64,000 nucleotides of DNA from contig JADGBE010000007.1 of the NCBI GenBank assembly GCA_015231615.1, forward strand, positions 24,711-88,710, in the 5' to 3' direction. Under the pieces are notes generated by a model. It saw only the letters and a program-made list of their open reading frames with translations, made no database searches and was not told the origin of the DNA. Source of the stretch: Desulfamplus sp. GTDB taxonomy: Bacteria; Desulfobacterota; Desulfobacteria; Desulfobacterales; Desulfobacteraceae. A program made the translations under genes and the position numbers. This document shows, in pieces, positions 44,543 through 54,351 of the stretch. The stretch's first letter is position 1. Each line of letters begins with the position of its first letter.

Positions 44543-45760
44543 CTATTGTTGCCTTACCCAATCTAATTGACCAGGTAAACATATTGTTTTTAAATCATAG
44601 TTGGCTTTAGCAAAAGCTCTGGCATTAGAGCCAATTCTCACCCTTTTATATGGGTCATCAAGAAGATTGCAAACACTATCAGCAAGACCATCAACATCAA
44701 AAAAATCTACAAGCTCTCCAGTCTTTCCATGAAATATTGCCTCATGCAGAGGTTTTGTGTTGCTTGCAACAATTGCACAGCCCGCACTCATAGCCTCTAA
44801 AAGACTCCACGATAAGACAAACGGGTATGTTAAATAGACATGAACAGTTGAGAGTTGGAGCAAAGGGATAAAGTGTTCATAAGGGATATTACCCAAAAAG
44901 TGGACTCTATTTAAATCTATCTTTTCTTTAACTTCATTTAAAAAAATATCTTTCCATGTTTGCCCAGCAGAGGCTTTTGCCCCATAACTTACATCATTGC
45001 CACCAACAATAAGCACCCTTGCATTTTTTCTACGTTTGAGAATTTCAGGTAAAGCACGCATGAAAATATGATAACCACGATATGGTTCAAGATTGCGGTT
45101 CACAAAGGTTATGATCTCATCTTTTTTAGTTAGTGATAAGGTGTTGTTAAGTGTTAGGCTAACACCAGAGTTGGGTGCTACCATATCTGTGTCAATGCCA
45201 TCATGTAACACTTTAATTTTGCTGCAAAAAGGCTCTGGGAAGGTGCTTGCCTGCCATTTTGTTGGAGAGATTCCAGCATCAGCTATCTCAAAATGAAGCA
45301 GATTATTAAGATTTTTAAGGCGAAGACGGCAAACCTCACCCGGGTCAATAGCTGGAAATTCAGGATCAAAGCCCACATCAGCCCCGTTAGCGTGATAAAA
45401 AAATTCGCAATAGATAAGTAGCTTTGCTTTAGACCAGACATCTTTTAAAAATAGACTTTCACCCCAACCCGGGTGTGCAACTATAACATCAGGGGTATAT
45501 CCCTCTTTTTTTAGTTGTAAAGCCTTTCTGAAGGCCGCCTCCCCTCGAATTGTTTTTGTCTCAAAATCACTTACCCAAGGATGAACATTTGGCGTAGTAC
45601 CTCGCGATGGATTGTATCCAACGAGTTTAACACCCTGCCATTGGAAAGGATGGTTTTTCTGCATTGTAAATGCTACAACTTCATCTCCTTTAGATACCAA
45701 TGCAGGGGCAAGGTGTTTGAATTGACCCGGAAAATTTTGGTGTATAATAAGTATTTTCAC
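44543..45760 (-). CDS. Glycosyltransferase (GT4-like)
   Basis: A two-Rossmann-domain glycosyltransferase begins KILIIHQNFPGQFKHLAPAL. The C-terminal domain has ARVLIVGGNDVSYG, VHFLGNIPYEHFIPLLQLSTVHVYLTYPFVLSWSLLEAMSAGCAIVASNTKPLHEAI, where the EX7E-type donor site lies (LLEAMSAG). It resembles the family next to exopolysaccharide or cell-surface genes. I start it at GTG 45760, five bases after GGAGG, a site contained in the last codons of the moaD-like gene; an ATG at 45772 would place the start ahead of this site. Sugar and acceptor are unknown. Confidence 0.85.
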   Translation of the reverse strand: MKILIIHQNFPGQFKHLAPALVSKGDEVVAFTMQKNHPFQWQGVKLVGYNPSRGTTPNVHPWVSDFETKTIRGEAAFRKALQLKKEGYTPDVIVAHPGWGESLFLKDVWSKAKLLIYCEFFYHANGADVGFDPEFPAIDPGEVCRLRLKNLNNLLHFEIADAGISPTKWQASTFPEPFCSKIKVLHDGIDTDMVAPNSGVSLTLNNTLSLTKKDEIITFVNRNLEPYRGYHIFMRALPEILKRRKNARVLIVGGNDVSYGAKASAGQTWKDIFLNEVKEKIDLNRVHFLGNIPYEHFIPLLQLSTVHVYLTYPFVLSWSLLEAMSAGCAIVASNTKPLHEAIFHGKTGELVDFFDVDGLADSVCNLLDDPYKRVRIGSNARAFAKANYDLKTICLPGQLDWVRQQ

Positions 45761-45761
45761 T

Positions 45762-45992
45762 TCATCCTCCACCTACTGGGGGAAATATTCCAACTCTATC
45801 TCCATCATTTAGGATATGCCAAAGAGGTTGCTGTATTCCATTTACAAATGTTAGTTTTAACTCGGAGTCTGGAATACCAAGTTTAGAAGCAACTTGACCT
45901 ATAGTTGTGCCTTGTTCAATAAAAAATGGAGAAGAAGGGTCAGGAAGATAATGAGAAAGTGTGGCAAAAAGTTTGAGTTCTATTTTAATCAT
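45762..45992 (-). CDS. MoaD/ThiS-family sulfur carrier
   Basis: This is a 76-residue beta-grasp protein ending in VGGG, the Gly-Gly tail that is adenylated and thiocarboxylated. Family features include IKIELKLFATLSHYLP, IGQVASKLGIPDSELKLTFVNG and NDGDRVGIFPPVGGG. It could serve molybdopterin or tungstopterin synthesis or tungsten-enzyme clusters; no moaE or activating enzyme adjoins it. Its stop overlaps the ribosome binding site of the glycosyltransferase, so the genes are coupled. Confidence 0.85.
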   Translation of the reverse strand: MIKIELKLFATLSHYLPDPSSPFFIEQGTTIGQVASKLGIPDSELKLTFVNGIQQPLWHILNDGDRVGIFPPVGGG

Positions 45993-46051
45993 TAATTTAT
46001 TTATTTACACTTTATAGTTATGCTGATATTTACAATCTATTAATGACGCAT

Positions 46052-46091
46052 AAATTTTATGGGCTATTCTTGCGAATAGCCCATAAAATTT
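46052..46091. terminator. Long hairpin between small-protein gene and moaD-like gene
   Basis: Perfect 18-base arms, AAATTTTATGGGCTATTC and its complement, close a TTGC loop. It lies downstream of the ileS/small-protein genes on the minus strand and likely ends or processes that transcript. Confidence 0.7.
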
Positions 46092-46136
46092 TTATTCTAC
46101 TTTGGTTTTTGATTTAATTTCAGTGGCAAAACATTT

Positions 46137-46247
46137 TTATGCTTTATTCTTTTTTTCCTGTTTTAGTTTGCGTTTCTCTTTTAAAGAGTGTTCTGCTTTT
46201 TTCTTCTGCTCTTTTGTTCCTTTGTCTTTGCTTCCTTTTTCTCCCAT
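46137..46247 (-). CDS. Small Lys/Glu-rich protein (36 residues)
   Basis: A perfect CGGAGGTAAAAGTT ribosome binding site stands before ATG 46247. The product, about 36 residues, starts MGEKGSKDKG and has about 40 percent lysine with regular glutamates, ending QEKKNKA. It would be a highly charged helix that could bind nucleic acid. A longer frame to 46322 overlaps ileS and ignores the ribosome binding site. I do not recognise the family; very short basic proteins like this are annotated as hypothetical in related bacteria. Confidence 0.65.
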   Translation of the reverse strand: MGEKGSKDKGTKEQKKKAEHSLKEKRKLKQEKKNKA

Positions 46248-46282
46248 AACTTTTACCTCCGTTGTTTGTAAAAAAGAGTAAT

Positions 46283-49261
46283 TTACAATATTTGATCTAA
46301 CGCCCCTGAACATCTTGAGCAAGTTTCAGGGTGATCCTCTCTTGCTCCTGTGGTGATGTCGTATTTCCAGCATCGGCTACACTTTTCACCAGAAGATTTT
46401 TCTACAATAACTTGAACTTTTTTGCCATCTTTTTCAACCGTTATTTCCATTGGTTCAGAGATAAGATAGGCATCAGAAACAATAAAAACATCTCTTAAAT
46501 CTTTGCCAAACGAGGATAAAATCTTCCTTACATCAGCATCATCAACATAAATTCCAATACTTGCGTCAAGCGAGTGTCCAATCTTTTTAGCAACCCTTGC
46601 CTCTTCAAGAGCTTTTGTAACTTCAGAGCGGACATCAATTATCTTTTCCCAATTTACTGCAAGAGCATCATTTTGCCATGATGGGTCTGGCACTGGTCTC
46701 ATTGTCAAGTGGACACTTTCTGCTTTTCTATTTGCTATATCTTTATTTTTGCAGCTTACACCTGAATCAGCATCGGCTGAACCATCAGCTATTTTCCCAT
46801 CATCTGTTTTGTTCTCAAAACATGGCATCTCTTTCCAAACCTCTTCTGTTGTAAAGGGCAAAATCGGGGCAAGAAGCCTTGTGATAGAGTCAAGAGTTAG
46901 ATACATAACGGTTTGAGCATCTTGTCTTGCCTTATCTTTAGCTGGAAATGTATAAAGCCTGTCCTTAATAATATCAAGATAAAAAGCAGATAGATCAACT
47001 GTGCAGAAGTTATAAACAGTATGATAAACAGTATGAAATTCGTAATTATCATAAGCTCTTATAGATTTATTTAGCACAACTCCAAGTTTATGGAGCATAA
47101 ATTTATCCATATCTGACATCTCTTCAACTGACTGTATATCGGTTGCAGGGTTAAAATCAAAGAGATTGCCAAGCATAAAACGGCAGGTATTTCTGATGCG
47201 GCGATAAGCGTCAGAAAGCTGTGTTATAATGTTATCTGAAATTCTTACGTCATCGCGATAATCTGCTGAAGCTGCCCAAAGCCTTAAAATATCAGCACCA
47301 TGCTGTTTGATTATCTTTTCTGGGGCAACCACATTTCCAACAGATTTGGACATCTTTTTGCCTTGTGAATCCACAACAAATCCATGAGTCAATACAGCTT
47401 TGTATGGTGCTTTTCCTGTTCTTCCCACTGCTGTTAAAAGCGAGCTGTGAAACCACCCTCTGTGTTGATCGCTTCCTTCAAGGTATAGGTCTGCAGGTCT
47501 TCTTAATCCTTCTCTCTCTTCAAGCACAGCTGCATGGCTAACTCCAGAGTCAAACCATACATCTAAGATGTTTTGATCTTTCTTAAAATCATGGCTTCCA
47601 CATTTTGCACAGACAGCCCCTTCTGGCATTAGAAAATCAGCCTCTTTTTCAAACCATATATCTGAACTATGTTCTGTAAACAGGGCATGAATTTTATCAA
47701 CAGATTCTCGTGTAACGTAAACTTCTGAACACTTATTGCAGTGAAATACAGGAATTGGCACGCCCCAAGAGCGTTGTCTTGATAGACACCAATCAGGTCT
47801 GTGTTCAATCATTGAGTATATTCTTGCCTTACCCCATGATGGAATCCACTCAACTTTATCAATTGCTTCAAGGCTTTTTTGTCTTAAACCTTGGTTATCC
47901 ATAGAGATAAACCACTGCGGTGTTGCACGAAAGATTACAGGCTTTTTGCATCTCCAGCAATGAGGGTATGAGTGATTCATATTCTCATGTTTTAAAAGAG
48001 CATTTTGTTTTTGAAGTTCCTCAACAATACCGCTGTTTGCTTTCATTATAAATTGCCCTGCAAAACCTTCAACTTCATCTGTAAAGCAGCCATTATCATT
48101 AACTGGAGAGTATGGTTCAAGACCATAGCGAAGTCCAGCAATGTGGTCATCAGCACCATGACCTGGGGCTGTATGGACACACCCTGTTCCAGCTTCTAAG
48201 GTAACGTGAGTGCCAAGAATAATTAGAGAATCTCTACCATAAAGTGGGTGGCTACATTTTCTATTCTCAAGGGCAGTAGAGGCAATATCTCCGACAATTG
48301 TATAATCTTGAATATTAAATTGAGCCATAACTTTTTGAACAAGCTCTTTTGCAATTATCATAATCCCTTGATTAGGTGTTTTAACAGCACAATACTCAAA
48401 TTCAGGGTGAAGACATATTGCAAGGTTTGCTGGAATTGTCCATGGAGTGGTTGTCCAGATTACAATTGAAATATTTTTTGAATTATTAAATTGATTTTCA
48501 TGCAAACTACAGCAAGATTTTTTTGAAGAGCAGCAACACTCTTGAGATGCACTTTTATCAGGAGAATCTAACGTTTCTTCTTTTAATGCTGGCAGAAGAT
48601 CGAAAATGTCATCTTTTAGTGGAAACTTTACATAAATAGATGGCGAACCATGATCTTTATACTCAATCTCCGCTTCAGCCAAAGCTGTCTCGCAGCTGCA
48701 ACACCAATAAATCGGCTTTTTACCAAGAAACATATCAGAGCTTAAAGCAAATTCACCGCACTCTTTTGCGATTCGTGCTTCATAAGCGTTGTGCATTGTT
48801 AAGTATGGATTATCCCAATCACCAGATACTCCAAAACGTTTAAATTCGTCCCTTTGAATATCTACAAAACCTTCGGCATACTTACGGCATGCTTGACGAA
48901 TCTGGACAGCGGTCATCTCTTTTTTCTTTGAACCAAGTTTTTGATCAACATTGTGTTCAATTGGAAGCCCATGACAATCCCAGCCCGGAACGTATGGGGC
49001 ATCAAATCCTGCCATCTGTCTTGATCTTATAATAATATCTTTTAATATCTTGTTAATGGCATGTCCCATGTGAAGATGACCATTGGCGTATGGAGGTCCA
49101 TCATGGAGTATGAATGTCTCTTTCCCTTCTGAAGATTGCCTTAGTTTCTGGTATAGACCAGACTCTTCCCACGCTTTTAACTGTTCTGGCTCCCGTGCCG
49201 CTAAATTTGCCTTCATTGCAAATTTGGTTATTGGCAGATTCAGGGTATTTTTGTAATCCAT
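46283..49261 (-). CDS. ileS: Isoleucyl-tRNA synthetase
   Basis: This enzyme charges tRNA-Ile. It shows HIGH-type [13 protein letters not shown], the KMSKS loop [11 protein letters not shown], the [16 protein letters not shown] region, and a C-terminal zinc ribbon [24 protein letters not shown]. The length of 992 residues is on the long side because of two insertions: a Cys-rich one in the editing domain with [10 protein letters not shown] (about 240-263), and an Asp/Ser-rich one ([15 protein letters not shown]) near 840. Neither belongs to the usual bacterial IleRS. The bacterial-type zinc ribbon suggests the mupirocin-sensitive class. Confidence 0.95.
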   Translation of the reverse strand: MDYKNTLNLPITKFAMKANLAAREPEQLKAWEESGLYQKLRQSSEGKETFILHDGPPYANGHLHMGHAINKILKDIIIRSRQMAGFDAPYVPGWDCHGLPIEHNVDQKLGSKKKEMTAVQIRQACRKYAEGFVDIQRDEFKRFGVSGDWDNPYLTMHNAYEARIAKECGEFALSSDMFLGKKPIYWCCSCETALAEAEIEYKDHGSPSIYVKFPLKDDIFDLLPALKEETLDSPDKSASQECCCSSKKSCCSLHENQFNNSKNISIVIWTTTPWTIPANLAICLHPEFEYCAVKTPNQGIMIIAKELVQKVMAQFNIQDYTIVGDIASTALENRKCSHPLYGRDSLIILGTHVTLEAGTGCVHTAPGHGADDHIAGLRYGLEPYSPVNDNGCFTDEVEGFAGQFIMKANSGIVEELQKQNALLKHENMNHSYPHCWRCKKPVIFRATPQWFISMDNQGLRQKSLEAIDKVEWIPSWGKARIYSMIEHRPDWCLSRQRSWGVPIPVFHCNKCSEVYVTRESVDKIHALFTEHSSDIWFEKEADFLMPEGAVCAKCGSHDFKKDQNILDVWFDSGVSHAAVLEEREGLRRPADLYLEGSDQHRGWFHSSLLTAVGRTGKAPYKAVLTHGFVVDSQGKKMSKSVGNVVAPEKIIKQHGADILRLWAASADYRDDVRISDNIITQLSDAYRRIRNTCRFMLGNLFDFNPATDIQSVEEMSDMDKFMLHKLGVVLNKSIRAYDNYEFHTVYHTVYNFCTVDLSAFYLDIIKDRLYTFPAKDKARQDAQTVMYLTLDSITRLLAPILPFTTEEVWKEMPCFENKTDDGKIADGSADADSGVSCKNKDIANRKAESVHLTMRPVPDPSWQNDALAVNWEKIIDVRSEVTKALEEARVAKKIGHSLDASIGIYVDDADVRKILSSFGKDLRDVFIVSDAYLISEPMEITVEKDGKKVQVIVEKSSGEKCSRCWKYDITTGAREDHPETCSRCSGALDQIL

Positions 49262-49321
49262 CTCTTTTTATTACTCCTCAAGATATTTGAATATATTGCT
49301 TCAAGATGTTTTAGCATTACT

Positions 49322-49363
49322 ATTAAAAAAAGGGTTTAACCAAAAAAACTGTGGTCAAACCCT
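49322..49363 (-). terminator. Terminator of tRNA-Leu
   Basis: Read on the minus strand, AAGGGTTTGACCA and TGGTTAAACCCTT pair around a T-rich loop and run into seven T residues, 11 bases after the tRNA. The arms match the GTAGGGTTTAACC palindrome at 8806-8833. Confidence 0.8.
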
Positions 49364-49373
49364 TAATTTGCTT

Positions 49374-49461
49374 TGGTACCTGGGACGAGAATTGAACTCG
49401 TACAGAGCTATGCCCCGAGGGATTTTAAGTCCCTTGCGTCTACCAGTTCCGCCACCCAGGC
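49374..49461 (-). tRNA. tRNA-Leu (anticodon TAA)
   Basis: The 88-base minus-strand sequence begins GCCTGGGTGGCGGAACTGGTAGACGC, a class II leucine form with a long variable arm. The anticodon stem-loop AGGGACTTAAAATCCCT holds TAA. The T arm has GTTCAATTC. The acceptor CCCAGGT ends in discriminator A, with CCA encoded. All stems close. Confidence 0.95.
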
Positions 49462-49661
49462 TTAAAAATGACTCTTCTTATACCATAAACCCATAAATTG
49501 CAAGAGTTGTAATAAATTTTTAAACTATTGAGTTATTGATTAATAAGCGTTATTCAAATGGGCTATCAAGATATTTCTTATTTCACCTTTTTTAAGATAG
49601 CTTTATGTATAAATTCTAAAACTCAAGTTTACCATAGTAGACAAATGGATAGTAAAATAAG

Positions 49662-50315
49662 ATGAAAAATATAACCATAAAAAGACTTATCCTCGCATCA
49701 CAATCACCAAGGAGAAAAGAGCTTCTTGAACAAGCTGGTGTTAATTTTGAGATAGTGCCAGCAGATATTGAGGAACATATAATGGCATCAGAAACTCCTT
49801 CTGACTATGTTAAAAGGCTTTCAAGAGAGAAAGCCCAATTTGTTGCACAAAAGTTTATAGATTCCTATTTTATGTCTAACAGCAAATGTATATCAGAATC
49901 TATATCAAAAAATACTCCCGACATTTGGGTTCTTGGGGCAGATACTACAGTTGTAGTTGGAAATGAACTTCTTGAAAAACCCACATCTGAAGATAATGCA
50001 AGGCTCATGCTTAAAACTTTAAGCGAAAAGACCCATATTGTTTATACAGGATTCACTTTGTGTTCTGAGAGTGAATGTAAAATTATCACCCGATTAGTAA
50101 AAACAGAAGTGCTTTTCAAAAGAGTTACTGAACGTGAAATTGATTGGTATATAGGCACGGGAGAGCCTTTTGATAAGGCTGGTGGTTATGCAATTCAAGG
50201 AATGGGGGCTTTTATGATAAAAAGCATAAATGGTTCATATAGCAATGTTGTTGGGCTTCCTGTTTGTGAAGTTATTGAGCTTCTTACGCAAGAGGGTATC
50301 ATTGAGATGTGCTAA
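49662..50315 (+). CDS. maf: Maf-like nucleotide pyrophosphatase
   Basis: Maf proteins hydrolyse dTTP/UTP or modified nucleotides to monophosphates. The N-terminal substrate loop LILASQSPRRKELLEQAG, the catalytic Asp in VLGADTTV, and KAGGYAIQGMGAFMI with IDWYIGTGEPFDKAGGY fit the dTTP/UTPase (YhdE) type. A short insertion rich in Ser and Lys (YFMSNSKCISESISKNTPD) appears where the family has a tight loop; similar insertions occur in other enzymes of this window. The gene leads a plus-strand run with yggS and queH. Confidence 0.92.
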   Translation: MKNITIKRLILASQSPRRKELLEQAGVNFEIVPADIEEHIMASETPSDYVKRLSREKAQFVAQKFIDSYFMSNSKCISESISKNTPDIWVLGADTTVVVGNELLEKPTSEDNARLMLKTLSEKTHIVYTGFTLCSESECKIITRLVKTEVLFKRVTEREIDWYIGTGEPFDKAGGYAIQGMGAFMIKSINGSYSNVVGLPVCEVIELLTQEGIIEMC

Positions 50316-50394
50316 TAAAAAAATTTAACTTAATCTTAGTTTCATTACAAATTGGGATAAATTGAAAATTGTTTACAGGAATTGAACAGAGAAA

Positions 50395-51135
50395 ATGGAT
50401 AACATAAAAGAGAGATTAAAAGCCGTTAAAGATGAAATAAGGGATACAGCTATAAAATACGGTCGCAATACCGAAGAGATTACTCTTATTGCTGTTAGCA
50501 AAAAAAAGAGTGTTGAGACCATTCTAAGTGCAATTAATAGTGGCATTGAGACTCTTGGTGAAAATTATATTCAAGAAGCAGTTGAAAAAATTGAGGCGAT
50601 AAACCAAATATTTGTTGAGCAGACTAACAATCTTGATAGGAATCTAATTTCTACAGATAAAAAAGCTATCTGGCATTTTATCGGGCATCTACAGTCAAAC
50701 AAAGCTAAAATTGCAGTAAAATATTTTGATCTTATTCACACAGTAGATTCTTTAAAATTAGCTCAAGAGATCGACCGTCAAGCTGAAAAAATAGGTAAAA
50801 TCCAAAATATTCTTATTCAAATCAATATAAGTGAAGAAGAGACAAAATCAGGAACAGATGCTGAAGATGCAATTTGCCTTGCAGAATCAATCTCTCACCT
50901 AAAATTTGTTGCACTTAAAGGGTTAATGGGAATGCCACCTTTTTTTGATGAGCCAGAAATGGCAAGACCATATTTTAGAAAACTTGCTAAGATAAAAGAT
51001 ATAATTAAACGAAAAGCTATTCCTAAAATATATATGGAAGAGCTTTCAATGGGAATGAGTGGAGATTTCAAAGTTGCCATTGAAGAGGGGTCAACTATGG
51101 TAAGGATAGGAACGTCAATATTTGGAAGTAGATAG
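50395..51135 (+). CDS. PLP homeostasis protein YggS/PROSC
   Basis: This is a single-domain PLP-binding barrel that maintains vitamin B6 and amino acid balance. The PLP lysine lies in ITLIAVSKKKSVE, and the family segments GENYIQEAVEKIE, WHFIGHLQSNKAK, LIHTVDSLKLAQEI, LKGLMGMPP and LSMGMSGDFKVAIEEGSTMVRIGTSIFG are clear. A short Asn-rich insertion (FVEQTNNLDRNLISTDKKA) interrupts the usual sequence before WHFIGH. It follows maf by about 80 bases. Confidence 0.93.
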   Translation: MDNIKERLKAVKDEIRDTAIKYGRNTEEITLIAVSKKKSVETILSAINSGIETLGENYIQEAVEKIEAINQIFVEQTNNLDRNLISTDKKAIWHFIGHLQSNKAKIAVKYFDLIHTVDSLKLAQEIDRQAEKIGKIQNILIQINISEEETKSGTDAEDAICLAESISHLKFVALKGLMGMPPFFDEPEMARPYFRKLAKIKDIIKRKAIPKIYMEELSMGMSGDFKVAIEEGSTMVRIGTSIFGSR

Positions 51136-51205
51136 TTATGTAAGATAATCTATTTTAGTAGATATTCATAAAAGATAATAAAAATCAATAATGGAACTGG
51201 TAATT

Positions 51206-51736
51206 ATGAAACTACTTTTACATACATGCTGCGGTCCATGCACAATATATCCTTTAAAGATTCTTCAGGGTGAAAATATAGATGTAATGGGATTTTTTTA
51301 TCGCCATAATATTCATCCATTTTCAGAGTGTCTGAAGCGTGAAAAGACCCTTCTTGATTACGCTGAGAGTAAAGGGGTTAAAGTTATATGTCAGCATACT
51401 TATGAGCTTGAGCGGTTTCTTCAATCTGTAGTTTTTCGTGAAAAAGATAGATGTAAGTTCTGTTATCACGATAGGCTATCTGTTGCCGCAAAGGTTGCAA
51501 AAAAAGGAAAATTTGATGCTTTTTCATCAACGCTTCTTTATAGCCGATTTCAAAACCATGAAATGATTCGCGAAATCGGCTACGCAGTTGGAAAAGAGGA
51601 GGGTATCTCTTTTTTTTACAGAGATTTTAGACAAGGGTGGAAAGAGGGTATTGATGAGTCAAAACAACTTGAGATGTATCGTCAGCAATATTGTGGCTGT
51701 ATCTACAGTGAAAAAGAGCGTTTTTATAAACAGTAG
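51206..51736 (+). CDS. queH: Epoxyqueuosine reductase QueH
   Basis: QueH carries out the last step of queuosine synthesis, reducing epoxyqueuosine in tRNA, using an iron-sulfur cluster and an iron. The cysteine motifs are present: HTCCGPC near the start, DRCKFCYHDRL in the middle and QQYCGCIYSE at the end. The ATG at 51206 (MKLLLHTCCGPC) has GGAAC upstream; a start at 51191 has no site. The gene converges with rseP, leaving seven bases between them. A QueD relative lacking the catalytic cysteine lies at 18669, but no other queuosine gene is seen. Confidence 0.92.
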   Translation: MKLLLHTCCGPCTIYPLKILQGENIDVMGFFYRHNIHPFSECLKREKTLLDYAESKGVKVICQHTYELERFLQSVVFREKDRCKFCYHDRLSVAAKVAKKGKFDAFSSTLLYSRFQNHEMIREIGYAVGKEEGISFFYRDFRQGWKEGIDESKQLEMYRQQYCGCIYSEKERFYKQ

Positions 51737-51743
51737 CCATATC

Positions 51744-52814
51744 TCATTTTGTGAAAATTCTTACAATATCGTTATAAAAAACAAACACCATTAAAGCAAC
51801 TAAAAGGGCAATCCCCACTTGATTTGCTTTTTCACGAACCTTATCGCTTGTTGCCTTTCCTGTAATTGCCTCAACCCCAAAAAACAAAAGATGTCCACCA
51901 TCAAGAACAGGCACTGGAAATAGATTTATAATTCCAAGATTTATGCTTAACATGGCAATAAAAAATGCAAGATTAATCATGCCTTCCTTAGCCTGTTCAC
52001 CTGCCATTTGGGCAATCATAATAGGTCCACCAAGTGTGTCAGTAGGAACTGTTCCTTGAAAAATTTTAATAACAGATAGGATTGTAAGAGAAGATATTCT
52101 CCATGTCTGCTTCACACCTTCTGCTAAAGCCTGAAATGGGTTTAATGGAATGTGCTGAACCTCTCCAGATTTAGCAGATATACCAATCATATATTTATTT
52201 GTATCTTCTCCAAAAATATTTTTAGTTACTTTTAACTCTGGCTTAATCATAAGAGTTAAAAGCTCGCCGTTTCGTAAAATAACAATTTTAAGTGGCTCAC
52301 CTGTGCTATTTCCAATAATCTCAACCATATCGTCCCATGACTCAACAGGTTTGTCTTGAACAGATTTGACAATATCGCCTGTAACAACTCCAGCAGCTTT
52401 TGCAGGTGTGTTATCTCCAACATTGCCAACCACAGGTTTTAGAATATACATTCCTGAAAATTGGGCGATTACATAAAAAATTAAGAAGGCAAGAAGAAAG
52501 TTGAAAATAGGACCAGCCGCAACAATAACAGCTTTTTGAAATAGTTTTTTATGGCTAAAAGATAGGTCAATATCTTTAGGTTCAATAGGTTGGTTTGGCT
52601 CTTCACCCACCATTTTTACGTAACCGCCTAATGGTATTAAAGATATACAGTATTCTGTTAATCCTATTTTTTTCTTATAAATTTTAGGGCCAAAACCCAA
52701 AGAAAAGGTCTCAACACCTACACCAAAAAATCGGGCAAGCAAAAAGTGTCCAAGCTCGTGAACAAATACAAGAATTCCAAGAACAACAACAAATGCAAAT
52801 ATTGAATGGCTCAT
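51744..52814 (-). CDS. rseP: Site-2 protease RseP
   Basis: RseP is an intramembrane zinc protease acting on anti-sigma factors and signal peptides. It has the HELGH motif (ILVFVHELGHFLLA) in the first TM helix, one PDZ domain (about 115-195, with GVVTGDIVKSVQDKPVESWDD), and the second zinc motif LFPVPVLDGGHLLFFG. The final TM helix ends at YNDIVRIF. I begin it at 52814 with AGAGGA nine bases upstream; a longer frame adds 19 unrelated residues. It is the last gene of the rpsB-to-rseP run. Confidence 0.92.
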   Translation of the reverse strand: MSHSIFAFVVVLGILVFVHELGHFLLARFFGVGVETFSLGFGPKIYKKKIGLTEYCISLIPLGGYVKMVGEEPNQPIEPKDIDLSFSHKKLFQKAVIVAAGPIFNFLLAFLIFYVIAQFSGMYILKPVVGNVGDNTPAKAAGVVTGDIVKSVQDKPVESWDDMVEIIGNSTGEPLKIVILRNGELLTLMIKPELKVTKNIFGEDTNKYMIGISAKSGEVQHIPLNPFQALAEGVKQTWRISSLTILSVIKIFQGTVPTDTLGGPIMIAQMAGEQAKEGMINLAFFIAMLSINLGIINLFPVPVLDGGHLLFFGVEAITGKATSDKVREKANQVGIALLVALMVFVFYNDIVRIFTK

Positions 52815-52938
52815 AATAAATATTCCTCTGAAATATCTCGAAAGATTTGAAAATTTTTTAAAAGTTGCCAAATCTTTAACGAATAAAATTAAATACGATC
52901 TTACAAAATCAAATCAACTTTGAACAACTTCAATCAAA

Positions 52939-54351
52939 TCAGATAAACGAATTAGCTATCTCTCTTGCCCATTTATCTGCATTGATAACATCATCAAGAG
53001 TATAAGTAAGTGTGTCTGTTTCTGATTCTTCAACAATATCTCCACCTCTATGAATATTGCGGTGCATCTTCATGGTCTTTTCAATTATGGTAAATATAGT
53101 TGGAAAATCAATCTCATGGTTCAAAAACGCATTAACTGCAATCTCATTTGCTGCATTCATAACTGCTGGAAGAGTTCCACCTTGTTTACACGCCTCAACT
53201 GCAAAATCAAGCGATGGAAATTTATTTCTATCAGGCTTTTCAAAGATAAGATGCCCCAATGCTGCAAAATCTGGACTACTCAATGAGGTGAAATCTGGAA
53301 AATCAATTTTTAGGTCAAGACGTTCGGGGTAAGATAAAGCGTAAGAGATGGCTGATTTCATATCAGGAAGACCCATCTGGGCAATAATTGTTCCGTCATT
53401 AAAACCTACCATTGAGTGAACAATACTTTGAGGGTGAACAAGCACTTCAATATCAGAAACTGGAACATTAAAAAGACGAACAGCCTCAACAATCTCAAGA
53501 GCTTTATTCATCAAGGTTGCTGAATCAATTGTAATTTTGCTTCCCATATTCCATGTTGGGTGGTTCAGGGCGTGTTCTGGTTTTATATCTTTGAATTTCT
53601 CAAATGGTGTATTTCTAAATGGTCCGCCTGAGGCTGTAAGAAATATTTTTTTTACATAATTACTATTTTTTCTATTTGAATTGTTAAAACTATTATTAAG
53701 GTTACTCTTATCTATATTTGCTTTATTCCTATCTACGCAAAAATTTTGCCCTACCTTTTCTCCAATACATTGAAAAATAGCACTATGTTCGCTGTCAACA
53801 GGATAGATTTTGACCCCTTTTTCTGCTGCCCGGGCCATTACAAGCTCACCTGCCATAACTAACGTCTCTTTATTGGCAAGGGCAATCTGTTTTTGTGCAT
53901 CTATTGCAGCAAGTGCTGGCATAAGCCCAGCAGCTCCAACCATAGCAAGCAAAACAGCATCACTACTTTTGTGTGATGCCGCTAATTTATAACCCTCATC
54001 TCCCCAGTAAATCTCAATTCCAATGTTGCTTGCTTCGATTTTACTTTTAACTTTTAAAATAGACTTTAACTCATCTGCTTTTTTTTCATTTAAAACAACA
54101 GCAACATCAGGCTGAAAAATTCTTATCTGCTCTGCAAGAAGATTAACATTATTTCCAGCAGCAAGAGCGGTTATTTTAAATTTTTCTGGGTGCATTAAAG
54201 CAATATCAAGAGCATTTTTACCAATAGAGCCAGTTGAGCCAAGTATGGATAGTCTCTTTATATTGGAAGATTTGATAGCGTCCGATTCTTTATAAGAGCT
54301 GATTGTGTTTACTTGGGGTACAGCGTAAGGGGTGGGGGCAATTTTAATCAT
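52939..54351 (-). CDS. dxr: 1-deoxy-D-xylulose 5-phosphate reductoisomerase
   Basis: Dxr makes methylerythritol phosphate, the first committed step of the MEP isoprenoid pathway. It has the NADPH motif SILGSTGSIGKNAL, ALANKETLVMAG, the metal and substrate region PVDSEHSAIFQC, TASGGPFRNTP, HPTWNMGSKITIDSATLMNKALE and the PEAEIHPQ-like segment VHPQSIVHSMV. An insertion of about 35 residues rich in Asn, Ser and Lys (NKANIDKSNLNNSFNNSNRK) lies between AIFQC and FLTASGG. The start overlaps the cdsA stop by four bases. Confidence 0.95.
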   Translation of the reverse strand: MIKIAPTPYAVPQVNTISSYKESDAIKSSNIKRLSILGSTGSIGKNALDIALMHPEKFKITALAAGNNVNLLAEQIRIFQPDVAVVLNEKKADELKSILKVKSKIEASNIGIEIYWGDEGYKLAASHKSSDAVLLAMVGAAGLMPALAAIDAQKQIALANKETLVMAGELVMARAAEKGVKIYPVDSEHSAIFQCIGEKVGQNFCVDRNKANIDKSNLNNSFNNSNRKNSNYVKKIFLTASGGPFRNTPFEKFKDIKPEHALNHPTWNMGSKITIDSATLMNKALEIVEAVRLFNVPVSDIEVLVHPQSIVHSMVGFNDGTIIAQMGLPDMKSAISYALSYPERLDLKIDFPDFTSLSSPDFAALGHLIFEKPDRNKFPSLDFAVEACKQGGTLPAVMNAANEIAVNAFLNHEIDFPTIFTIIEKTMKMHRNIHRGGDIVEESETDTLTYTLDDVINADKWAREIANSFI

